DNA of 64,000 nucleotides from Berberis thunbergii (taxonomy: Eukaryota; Streptophyta; Magnoliopsida; Ranunculales; Berberidaceae). How positions within the stretch are numbered: position 1 is the stretch's first letter; every line of letters starts with the position of its first letter. The notes below the pieces were generated by a model. It was not told the origin of the DNA. It worked only from the letters and a program-made list of their open reading frames with translations, and did not search any database. Of the stretch, positions 36,468 through 46,599 are shown piece after piece. The DNA is taken from NCBI GenBank assembly GCA_003290165.1, contig QNQO01000811.1, positions 186,001 through 250,000 on the forward strand, given 5' to 3'. The position numbers and the translations under genes were made by a program.

Positions 36468-37576
36468 CCGACCACAGTGAAAAACACATGAAATCAGGGG
36501 CTAGGTAGCTATTTCACAAGTTGAGGGGGCAAAGTTTATTACTCTAGGTGGTGTATTTAATGAGAAATAACTGTATCTGAAATTGTTTGATTTCATACAA
36601 CTACCATGCATTAAATGTGTGTTTTTTTGATAGAAACTGAAACCGTCTTGTATGTCGAACCTGTTACACCATCTCTAATGATGTAAAGAACAATTTTGTC
36701 CAAGTTATACATCTTAGACAATTCCAAACTATTCCTAGCATTACAGAATGGATAAAGTTTTTTTTGGATGACTGCCTTAAAATCCTCAATTTGAGCAATG
36801 TACCTATTCAAACAAGTTGACAGGTTTTTAGATGTTGTCATCCAGTGGAGAGGATGTTTAAGCATCTTGGCAAAAATAAGTCATGGACCTGGATGACATT
36901 TTGGCTCAATGCATAGAAAATGACCTTATACATTACTTATTGTTGGAGATGTTCCTGTACTTTATATTTTAATACATCAAGACAATTAATAAACTCAAAT
37001 TCCATCCACGACAGTTATAAATTCAAATATAAGGTGGTTTGTTGAAATGATGGCCTCACCACTTGCACTATTACCCCGAAAAAAAAAAAAAAACAACGTA
37101 TATAATGTTATGTAATATTGTTTTTAGAATTGCAGACTGTGTCTTGACTCTTGACAAACAAATGATGAACTTATGTAGTTACATAATCTGAAATTTAGGG
37201 TGCGTTTGATTTTTGGACGTTTCAGGGAAAAATCATTTTTTTTCCTATAAAATCTTATTTTCAGGCATTTAATTTTTTGGGTGCGGTAAAATAAGTTTTG
37301 CAATCTTTACTTAGGGTTTCCTAAAGAAAACTTTTCATCGTCTGTCTCCATTCGACTTCGTTTATGCCATCCTTTCTCTTAGATCTTTTTTCTTTTCTCT
37401 CTCAGTTTATGCAATCTCCCTCTTGTCCATGTGATCTCCCTCTCGTCTCTGTGATCTCTTATTTCATCTCTGTGATCTTAAGCTTATCGATTCGATCTCT
37501 TCTCAGGGTTCTCTCAGATCTTCGATTTCAAGTGAGTTTGTCCTTGCATACCATTGGCATGTTTTGGTGTTTTATT
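36468..37576. other. Intergenic DNA, nothing assigned
   Basis: AT-rich. GGGTGCGTTTGATTTTTGG at 37199 and its partial repeat GGGTGCGGTAAAATAAG at 37279 look like a decayed MITE; limits not defined. The minus-strand ORF 36611-36865 has no known domain. Confidence 0.35.
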
Positions 37577-38029
37577 TAAGGGTGGGCATGAAACTTGTTT
37601 GGGACGGGACGAGATGAACATGTACTAAATAGTTCTCCAATGAAAAATAACAAAAAAATTTCAGCTTACATTGCTCACACACAATAATGTCAAATTTATC
37701 TACATATAACTTTCATCATAAATAATAATAAATATTAAACTTCATTTAGAATTCATAATTTAATTCTTTTGAAATTCATTTAAAATTCCATCTCACATTG
37801 ATTTAATTTCAACACATCTTAAACTTTCATGTAGAAAAGTATTTTGATTAAAATAAATAATAAATAAATTTTGGGTCGGGACTAGACAGAATAGTTATGA
37901 TTGAAAATATCCATCCTGATCTCATCCCACTTTAGATCGGGACGGGATCTTGATGAATTTGATCAATCCCAAAAGGACCCGAAAAAATTGGGTCGGGATC
38001 AGAATCGTGGTGTGGGATGCCCACCCCTA
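37577..38029 (+). mobile_element. Non-autonomous hAT-like element, 453 bp (GGGATC-rich family, full copy)
   Basis: Ends TAAGGGTGGGCA / TGCCCACCCCTA (one mismatch in 12). Flanking 8-mers GTTTTATT and ATTTTGTT match at six positions, both differences being transitions. Interior GGGACGGGACGAGATG, GATTTGATCAATCCCAAAAG and GGGTCGGGATC define a family with partial copies at 5451-5612 and 10226-10400. Confidence 0.82.
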
Positions 38030-38518
38030 ATTTTGTTGATGATTTGTGTTAGATATGTTGAGATCTAGATGTGGATTGGAATAGATGGGTTTTTGGAAAA
38101 TGTGGATATTGAAGAGAATTAAGTTAGAAAGATCCGATTTTTATGGGGCTTGTTTGGTTAGATCATTTGTTTTAGTTTCATATTTGAATGATAACGATTG
38201 TGGTGTTTGTGGTGGTTGAATTTTATTTCTTAGATTAGTATCTTTTATATTGTGTTGGGGTTTTGTCTTCATGTGACTAGCATGTAATGTAACCAACAAA
38301 GGAGATGATGAAGGTTGTTTTGCTATGCTTGTTCATAGAAAATGATATAATTTTTGCACACTAGTGTTGTGAACAGGAGTTAATGCAGATGTTAATCATT
38401 CAAAGAGATCATGCTAATTAGTTTACAAACAAAGATATAACAAGACAATTGCAAAACACAAATCATATAAACTCCATAATCATTTTCAAATATTACAAGG
38501 GTTTTACACATCAGATGA
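38030..38518. other. Intergenic DNA and probable 3' UTR of the KIC-like gene
   Basis: No ORF of interest. The part next to 38519 is likely the 3' untranslated region of the minus-strand gene that follows. Confidence 0.4.
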
Positions 38519-38740
38519 TCAAACATATTTTTGTAGATCTCGATGAAGTGCCTTTTCAAGCCATACAGAACTAAGTCTGATCATCAAGATGCAAAACTCA
38601 GTCTCATTAAGTGCGCTGTCTCCGTCAAGATCACCTTCTTTTACCATTCCTTGTAATTCTTCTTTGCTTATTCCGTCCATACCCAATAGGCATGAGTTCT
38701 TTTGCAAAGTCTCCCATGTTATCAATCCACTCACTGGTCT
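38519..38740 (-). pseudogene. KIC-like EF-hand calcium-binding gene, 3' part
   Basis: Minus-strand reading: SGLITWETLQKNSCLLGMDG, ISKEELQGMVKEGDLDGDSALNETEFCILMIRLS and WLEKALHRDLQKYV, stop at 38519-38521. This is the C-terminal half of the KIC / PINOID-binding-protein-1-like family: small single-EF-hand proteins that sense calcium and bind kinesin-like or kinase partners. The EF-hand loop DLDGDSALNETE has Asp1, Asp3, Asp5, Asn9 and Glu12 in place. Relatives have about eight more residues between LS and WLEKAL, which are missing here. The N-terminal half lies at 43440-43532, on the other side of a Copia element that interrupts the gene at the GCTAG site. Coding is broken. Confidence 0.85.
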
Positions 38741-38940
38741 GCTAGTGTTAAAGAATAAAAGTCTACCTATGTTATAGAATAGGAAAGTGTCACATAATAG
38801 GTTAGAAAAGTCAGAATAGAATAGAAGTCTTAGGTTTCCTATCTATACAATGTTAGGTTAGAGTTTGCTTTATAAGCTTGTATTCCATTCAACACAAAAT
38901 AATATTATTACAATACAATTTCTTAACATGGTATCAGAGC

Positions 38941-39908
38941 GATGCTTCTCTGATTAACCGCCTATCACCGCCGCAAAATCTTACCATCTATGCTTCTCCA
39001 CGCAGTCATAGAACTCAAACACCATTTCAAACAGAGATCATTGATCTCTTCAACTTGATCAACATGGATCATTATCCATCTTGATCAACATAGTTATCTC
39101 TTCAAACATAGACCTTCATATCTTCAAACAGAGATCTTCGACAATAAAATTGATCAACCATCAACAGAGTTGATCAATCAAACCCTTCCCCGAAATCCAT
39201 CATCAACAATCGATCCATCATTAACAATCGATCAACACCAATCAGAAACAACAATTGATCAACACCAATCGATCATCAACAATCGATCCATCACCAAAAG
39301 AGATCCATAATCAATCAGAAATAACAACTGACCGAGCACTCGCCAACAAGAGGCCGCCATCATCAACACAAACATCTTCAGATCATCACTACAATCATCA
39401 AACTGCGAATCACTACAATCTTCAGATCAGCAAACATCTTCAGATCATCACTACAATCATCTTCGAGCATCATCACTGATCGAACCACTATCGACCGTCA
39501 TCACTGATCTTCAGATCATCACTGCGAATCACTACAATCTTCAGACCAGCAAACATCTTCAGATCATCACTACAATCATCTTCAACCATCATCAATGATC
39601 GAATCACCATCGACCATCATTAGCCTGATCATCCATCATCCTGATCCACAAAGATCTCCCTCATCAACAGAGATCATCCTGATCGACAGAGATTTTTTTG
39701 TCGATTTAGCAAATAACAGAAGAAGAGCTCTCAAGCTATTGGCACCAACTGATTAGCACCTCGAGAGGCCCACAACTAGTAGCACCTCGAGATTTTGTCA
39801 GCGCACCAACTGATTACAAAAAAAAAAAAAACCTTATTTTAAAGGATCAGGCTAATAGCACTCAAGGTTCTGTCAAAGTCACAAGTACACCACGTAGCCG
39901 CCGCCACT
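38941..39908 (+). repeat. Copia element: ATC-rich repetitive leader in place of gag
   Basis: GATCATC / CATCAACAATCGATC-type degenerate repeats fill the space from the primer-binding site to the protease. No gag capsid domain and no CCHC zinc knuckle can be read in any frame. Confidence 0.75.
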
Positions 39909-41570
39909 ATGGGCGACAATACAAAAAGTGGTTCCAATACCACCACATCACCATACAACAAGTCCAAGGCTCACAATACTGGTAATGATTTTTCTATTAC
40001 AGAGTTAATAGGTAAAATACTCTCTCTCAAATCTCATGACTCTCGTTCATTTTGGATCCTTGATAGCGGCGCTACTGATCATATAGTTCATAACCCTCAT
40101 TTACTCACAATTTCCAAACCCGTCCACAATCGAATCGTTGATCTTCCTGATGGTACACTTGTTGTTGTTGCACACATTGGCACCATGACTTTCTCTTCTA
40201 TTTTTAACTTGCATGATGTTCCTTGTGTTCCCTCTTTTAATCTTAATTTAATTTCCATTAGCAAACTCACAAAACATTCTCTTTTTGTCACCATTTTTCT
40301 CAATAATTCTTGTCTGATACAGGACCTTCGCTCGGGGAAGATGATTGGGACAACAACTGGGCTTGATGGTTTGTACTACCTGGACGACACCACCACAACT
40401 TCCACTACTTGTCACATCACTCAAGACAACAATCTTGTGTTATGGCACAACCGCTTAGGTCACTTTTCCGACAAAACTCTCTATCTTCTTCTTGTCTCTT
40501 TTCATGATGCTAGTACTTGTGTTTCCAATAAATGTGTTATCTGTCCTTTGGCCAAACAAACTAGAAATAAATTCCCCTCATTCCATATTTCGAGTACTAC
40601 TCCTTTTTCCTTATTACATGTTGACATCTGGGCAGGATATCACGTTCCTTCCCTTTTTGGAGCGCGTTATTTTCTCACCATTGTTGATGATTATACACGA
40701 TGTACTTGGATTTATCTCATGAAACACAAGTCTGACACACGCACACTCTTAATTTCATTCATTAATTATGTTGAAAACCAATTTTCTTCCAAAATTCAAA
40801 CCATTCGCAGTGATAATGGACTTGAATTTTTCCTCACTGCTTTTTATGCTTCAAAAGGCATTACCCATAAAACTTCTTGTGTCTTTATGCCCCAATAAAA
40901 TGGGGTGGCAGAACGCAAACATAGACATCTTTTGAATGTAGCTCGTGCTCTTTTATTTTAAGCACATCTCCCTAAACATTTTTGGGGAGAAGCAATTCTC
41001 ACCGCTGCTTATCTCATTTATTGCACACCGTCCTCTATTCTTAAAGGCAAAACGTCTTTTGAACTTCTCTTTAACAAACAACCCAATTATTCTCACATTC
41101 GAGTCTTTGGTTGTCTATGTTTGGCTTCCACACAGCCCAACGTCCTAGCAAATTTGATGCTCGTTATAGTCAATGTGTCTTTCTTGGATATCCTCACAGG
41201 CAAAAAGGATACAAAGTCTACGATCTCACTCACAAAAAGATCATTGTTTCTCGTGATGTCATCTTTCATGAGGAGATTTTTCCTTATTTTTCTGATACAA
41301 TGCACAATCACCTCACTGACCAATCCGACACACGTCCCCGACCTGTCGTTTATGTTCCACTTTTTAATCCTCCAACAATGCCTTTCTCTAACCAGTTAGA
41401 CCACTCCCACCAACCAATCGCCCAATCCGATATCTCAGTCACCGACCTGGCGGACACCTCGGAAATCCAAACCCAAGCAGTCGCTCCTGCCCCTGTTCCA
41501 CCCTTAGAAGACCCCCCTCTCCCACCTCACACTTCCACTCGTGCCACCCGTGAACCATCTTATCTTTAAC
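39909..41570 (+). pseudogene. Copia protease-integrase region
   Basis: Protease motif WILDSGATDHIVHN at about residues 50-63, then the pre-integrase LWHNRLGHFSDKTL with C-x2-C (CVSNKCVICPLAKQTR), and the integrase core with HVDIWAGY, FLTIVDDYTRCTWIY, IRSDNGLEF and NGVAERKHR. Premature stops TAA at 40896-40898 and 40959-40961, both explained by CAA to TAA. A frameshift at about 41125 moves the reading to the frame carrying [18 protein letters not shown] and KGYKVYDL, which ends in TAA at 41567-41569. These enzymes would mature the polyprotein and insert cDNA; this copy cannot do so itself. Confidence 0.92.
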
Positions 41571-43133
41571 AATATCATCTTGATGCTCGATTGCCTTCCC
41601 GATAGTCTCACTCATCTGCTTGGAACGTTGGGCCTTCTACGGGTATTGTTTACCCCATTTCTGATTTTCTATCCTATGACCACTTATCCACCTCTCACAA
41701 GGCTTACACCACTTCCCTTTCTTTAGTCAAAGAACCCACCAGTTTTATGCAGGCTATACATGATCCAAAGTGGCATCAAGCCATGAGAAGTGAGATTGAT
41801 GCTCTAGAAACCAATAACACTTGGACTCTACAACCTCTTCCTCATGGCAAGCATCCGGTTGGTTGTAAATGGGTCTATAAGATCAAACTTAATCCAGATG
41901 GTAGTGTTGAACACTACAAAGCTCGCCTTGTGGCTAAAGGATATAGTCAAGTTGAAGGTATTGATGACAAAGAGACATTTGCTCTTGTTGCTAAATTGAC
42001 TACTATTCGTGTTCTCCTTGCTCTTGCAGCCACACAGGGTTGGCATTTATGTCAACTTGATGTCAACAATGCTTTTCTTTATGGTGATCTTTTTGAGGAT
42101 GTGTACATGAGTCTTCCTCCTGAATTCGGCCGAAAGGGGGAGACTCGAGTATGCAAATTGAACAAGTCCTTATATGGTCTCAAGCAAGCATCAAGACAAT
42201 GGTTCTTTAAGTTATCCTTTGCTATCATATCAGCCAGCTACAATCCATCCAAGGTTGATTACTCATTATTCGTTCGATCCAAGGGTAATAACTTTACTGC
42301 AATTCTTGTATATGTTGATGATGTAATAATGGCGTGTAATGATCTCCAATACATTGAAGAAACAAAGAAATTTCTGGCTGCAAAGTTCAAGCTCAAAGAT
42401 TTAGGAAAATTGAAATATTTCCTTGGTATTGAAGTCGCGAGGTCATCCAAAGGGATTGCTTTATCTCAAAGAAAATATGCACTTGAAATATTGGAGGACA
42501 CAGGGTATCTTGGAGCAAAGCCTTCACGTTATCCTATGGATCAAAACTTGGTGCTCACACAGGATGATGGAGATTTACTACCAAATCCCGCAACATACCC
42601 CAGACTTGTTGGAAGGTTGATATACTTAACGATTACAAGACCAGATCTGGTTTATTCAGTACATGTCCTAAGTCAATTTATGGACAAGCCCAGAATACCA
42701 CATTTGGATGTTGCACACAAGGTCTTGAGGTATATCAAGGCTTCACTAGGACATAGTATTTTTCTCTTCCACCAGCTCATTACAGTTGAAAGCTTATTGT
42801 GACACAGATTGGGCTAGATGTAGAGATATTAGGAGATCCATTACAGGTTATTGTGTCATGCTTGGCGATTCACCAATTTCTTGTTAAGCTAAGAAACAAA
42901 CTACAGTGGCAAGATCTACAGCTGAAGCAGAATATAGGGTCATGGCTTCTACATGTTGTGAGTTAACTTGGTTGAGGTACATTCTTAATGATTTGAACAT
43001 TAATTACCCTCAGGCAGCTTTCTTATTTTGTGACAACAAGATTGCACTCCATATTGCATCTAATCCCATTTTTCATAAGGGAACGAAACATATAGAGATT
43101 GATTGTCATTTGATTAGAAAAAAAATACAATAG
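41571..43133 (+). pseudogene. Copia reverse transcriptase-RNase H region
   Basis: From 41747: MQAIHDPKWHQAMRSEIDAL, GCKWVYKIKLNPDG, ARLVAKGYSQVEGIDD, QLDVNNAFLYGDL, LYGLKQASRQWF and the catalytic YVDDVIMA, with RITRPDL-type and DVAHKVLRYIKA segments following. The frame at 42802 shifts; RNase H continues in another frame as [27 protein letters not shown], a stop, then [19 protein letters not shown] and [17 protein letters not shown] active site intact, overall reading broken. Confidence 0.92.
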
Positions 43134-43439
43134 GGCACTATTCAGACTGAGCATGTTGGAACACTACATCAACAAGCAGATTTGTTCACTAAAGTTTTGA
43201 GCACTTATCAATTTGATAATCTTCTTAGCAAGTTGGGTATTACAAACATATACTCCAACTTGAAGGGGAGTGTTAAATAATAGAAGTCTACCTATGTTAC
43301 AGAATAGGTTAGGAAAGTCATAATAGAATAGAAGTCTTAGGTTTCTTATCTCTACAAAGTTAGGCTAGAGTTTGTTTTATAAGCTTGTATTCCATTCAAC
43401 ACAAATAATATTATTACAATACAATTTCTTAATAGCTAG

Positions 43440-43532
43440 TGCCATGAACCCTCCACACAATACGTTTCCATGTCTAGCTCGTCTACCACTACAGGCAATA
43501 AGTCTTCAACAAGTTGAGAGTTTTCACTCCAT
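43440..43532 (-). pseudogene. KIC-like EF-hand calcium-binding gene, 5' part
   Basis: The minus-strand reading from an ATG at 43530-43532 gives, after a small loss just behind the start codon, ENSQLVEDLLPVVVDELDME and TYCVEG. Across the GCTAG junction, with the Copia element removed, it would lead into GFMALAD and the 38519-38740 part. This is the N-terminal half of a KIC-like protein (family pattern FEDLLPVMAEKLDVE). A one-base loss between LAD and VSGLIT breaks the frame, so the gene was disabled by small indels as well as by the insertion. Confidence 0.8.
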
Positions 43533-43929
43533 CAACCAATTTTTTTCTTTCACAAGTGTGCAATACGCTTGGAAATGTTGCAGGCCTAAAGGCCCTTTAT
43601 ATATTAACAAAAACTAATACTATAAGGTACATTTTTACTCTATGAACTACGATATGCCCTAGAGATCGAAACCTCGTTATGTTATGTATTATGATTGATG
43701 ATCTAGTGGCCTTTGATGTGTGGCGTGTGAGGGAGAACAACCATTAAGATTTCATGGTTTGGAAGTACCAATAAATGGATTTTTTTCTATGCTAAGTGAT
43801 GATACATCAAATAAGATTGTCATCACAATCCTACATCATGTGACAGAGATTGTCCATCACGAGGATCAAATGTTTCAAGACCAAGCCAACTCACAAAGCC
43901 CAAAACGGGCAGACTTGGTGAAAAAATCA
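43533..43929. other. Upstream region of the KIC-like gene, then unassigned DNA
   Basis: Probable 5' leader and promoter region of the minus-strand KIC-like gene next to 43533. From about 43730 the sequence takes on the look of the Tat-type LTR. No TATA box could be fixed. Confidence 0.35.
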
Positions 43930-44143
43930 TAAATAGGGCCCAGCAGAATAAATCATAGTCAAAGGCTCAAATCAAAAGCTCAACAAAGTTCTTCCTTAAG
44001 GAGGAGAAATGCTACAGAGAAAAAGAGTTGATGAGGGAGTTACGCCTTCGGGGACGTATCATCATAAAGGAGGAGACTATTTCAAGGATGGATCAACTCA
44101 TGGCCAAGATGAATCTTCTGATCAAAATGGTGGACAAACTCAC

Positions 44144-45241
44144 TTGGGATGGCAACGGGGCGAATTTGGACAAATCCATCCCCTCCCCCATGGGGATTGC
44201 AGATCCCCGAATCCACCTCGTATATCCGTTTATACAATTTTTTAAAAACCATCCCCATTTCACCCGGATTGGCGGATATCCGCCCCACTCCAAATGTCCG
44301 TTAAAAAATAAAAAATGAACAATCTTCATCTCAACATCACACTTTATTTTTCTTTCAGTTCACATCACAAAATAACAAACAAATACAATGTAACAAAGTG
44401 AGGAGCATTGAAGCAGAACAACAGATTGAACCACCAGATCTCAGATCGAACCAAGATTTAGCCGCCGCCACCACCACCAAATCTTAGATCTCCCAAGATT
44501 GAACCACCAAGATGACTGACTTCACCAGATCTCAGACTTTCACCAGATTTCCTCAACCAACAGGGAGAGCGATGGTCGAACCACAAAATCATCAATGAAG
44601 GAGAGAAGAAGAAGAAAAAAAATTAGGAAGAAGAAAAAAAAATTATTTGCTAGTTATTAAGTTCGATCGGTTGTTCGATCGATCTCACTAGTTGGTAAGT
44701 TGTAATCGAGTTTGAAGTGAGACCATGGTTGTTGGGCGAGGATCTAGCAAAAGATAATCTTTCTTCATCCTCCTCGTTTTAAGAATGGAAGATCTGCTGC
44801 GAGAAGGGAAGATCTGCGAGAAGCAGGTCAAGTTATCTGCTGCGAGGATTACCGTTCTCCGAATCGCTGCCACCGAGCAGAATGCCTCACTTTCGCGTCG
44901 CGAGTGGGGATCCTTGCCTCATTCGACCTCCAATCTGCAGAGTTTCTTCTATTCCTCTTCTCTATGATGTGATGGAGATGGAGATTTCTGATTAGATTGT
45001 ATTAGGGATATGATTTACCTTTTTATTTTAGAAGGGCATTTTAGTAATGTTGCATAGATAAACTGATATCCGTGGGGCGGATATGGTCAAATCCCCCCCC
45101 CCCCCCTCCCCCGCGAAATAGTAACAGATCCTATTTTGATCCCCAAAACTGCCCCGAAATCCGTTAAGAAAAACCCAATCTGCCCCAAATGGTCCGGGGT
45201 AGAGCGGATATCCTCAAAAAACGGCCCTACTGCCATCCCTA
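44144..45241 (+). mobile_element. Non-autonomous hAT-like element, 1.1 kb, inside Tat gag
   Basis: Termini TTGGGATGGCA and, inverted, TAGGGATGGCA; flanking 8-mers AAACTCAC (44136-44143) and AAATTCAC (45242-45249) differ at one position. The ends contain GGCGGATATCC-type and GATCCCC-type motifs in both orientations and a C run (about 45098-45113). Central short frames (44785-44967) have no recognised domain. Removing it rejoins the gag coding sequence. Confidence 0.85.
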
Positions 45242-45249
45242 AAATTCAC

Positions 45250-46440
45250 TCAAGAGCGTGCTCAATTTGCCGACCATGCTCGAGAGAGTAATGGAGTTCC
45301 TGCAGAACCTCAGCAAGTGGATCTCAAAAGCAATGAACCACCAACAGATGGCCCCCTTAGAATGACGGGACCCATGCACAAATTCCATTCAGGATCGGAG
45401 TCACAGATCCTAACATGTTGTACGAATTGGCTAGACCGTCATTCTATGATGCGCTCATGATAACTCCTCTACGAAAAAAGTTCACTCCACCAAAGTTCGA
45501 GGCATACGATGACACTAATGATCCCACAGACCATCTGCGACACTTCCACCACATGATGGCCTTAAAAAAGAACACAGAGCCCATCCTATGTCGAACATTT
45601 CCAACCAATCTCACCTCAACAACAATGAGTTGGTTCAATAGTTTGCCTCTAAGGTCGATAGACTCATTACAAGTGCTAGCCACTGCCTTCATTACGAGAT
45701 TCATTAGTAGTTAGAGAATGAAAAAGGGTCCACACTATTTGCTTCACATTAGACAAAAGTCTGAGGAGACCATAAGTGAATACGTCACTCGTTTCACTAA
45801 CAAGCTGACCATGATTGACGGTTGCAGCAACAACATGACCATTGCCACCTTCACCTCCGGACTGAAAAGGGGACCATTCTATGATTATCTAAATCTAGAC
45901 CCCTCAAATAACATGGCAATTTTATTAGAAGGTTGTCTAAAAACACATCACTCTCGAGGAGATGGTGGCTGATAGGAAGAAGAATGAATCTGAAAGGAGA
46001 CACGCTTAAGCCAATCAAGAAAGAAGAGAAGAAAGAAGGTGGAACAATAGGCTTCGGGAAGAAAGTGGCCAGTCAAAAAAACATCGAACTAGTGGCAGAT
46101 CCAAGTTCAACCAACAAACATCTGGAAAGCTACAACCCAGAAGATCCAAATATGAACACTTGACAAGCAAACCATTCACGACTTTGAAAACAAGTCGAAT
46201 TGAGGTCTTCAAGACATTGACAAAGTGGGACAACGTTAAGTGGCAACCCAAAATGAGAGGAGGTCCAGATGGGCGAAACAAAAACAAATATTGCTCTTTC
46301 CACGAAGACTATAGGCACGCCACTAAGGACTACTACAACTTAAGGGATGAGATCGAGCGCCATATCCAAAAAGGACGATTCGAAGAGTTCATTAGGCCAA
46401 GTGGGAGAAATGCCAGATCAGAATAACAATCAAGGGAACT
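45250..46440 (+). pseudogene. Tat relic A gag region
   Basis: Reading: LARPSFYDALMITPLRKKFT, PPKFEAYDDTNDPTDHLRHF, LCRTFPTNL, MSWFNSLPLRSIDS and FITRFISS, a stop at about 45714, then PHYLLHIRQKSEETISEYV and NMAILLEGC, with a frame change at about 45940. The zinc-knuckle-like segment reads YCSFHEDYRHATKDYYNLRD at about 46290. This is the retrotransposon gag capsid domain of plant Tat/Athila-type gypsy elements. Several stops and shifts; inactive. Confidence 0.85.
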
Positions 46441-46599
46441 AATATACGTTTTACATGGCATAACCAGAGAAAATGAGTTATCCAATCGATCTCGGAAGCA
46501 ATAAATCCAAGATTTATGAACAAGGATCAAATACCCAGAGCCATCGGCACAACGAGTCAGAGCGACGTAGCGAACTCTGATCTTCTCCAATGAGGATGA

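Larger units (their letters stand above)
38746..43434 (+). mobile_element. Ty1/copia retrotransposon, 4.7 kb, inserted in the KIC-like gene
   Basis: LTRs 38746-38928 (183 bp, TGTTAAAG ... TTCTTAACA) and 43271-43434 (164 bp); the 5' LTR has 18 extra bases (AAAGTGTCACATAATAGG). Perfect 5-bp duplications GCTAG at 38741-38745 and 43435-43439. Primer-binding site TGGTATCAGAGC at 38929-38940 and polypurine tract TTGAAGGGGAG before 43271. Order protease-integrase-RT-RNase H is that of Copia; the small LTRs and protein texture suggest an Ale/Retrofit-like lineage (tentative). No gag is found. LTR divergence by hand count is about 12 substitutions in 164 bp (near 7 percent). Confidence 0.95.

Noticed and set aside
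38929..38940. TGGTATCAGAGC as part of a tRNA gene
   Set aside because: This phrase recurs after each LTR (24353, 33754, 38929) and is the primer-binding site; no tRNA cloverleaf surrounds it.
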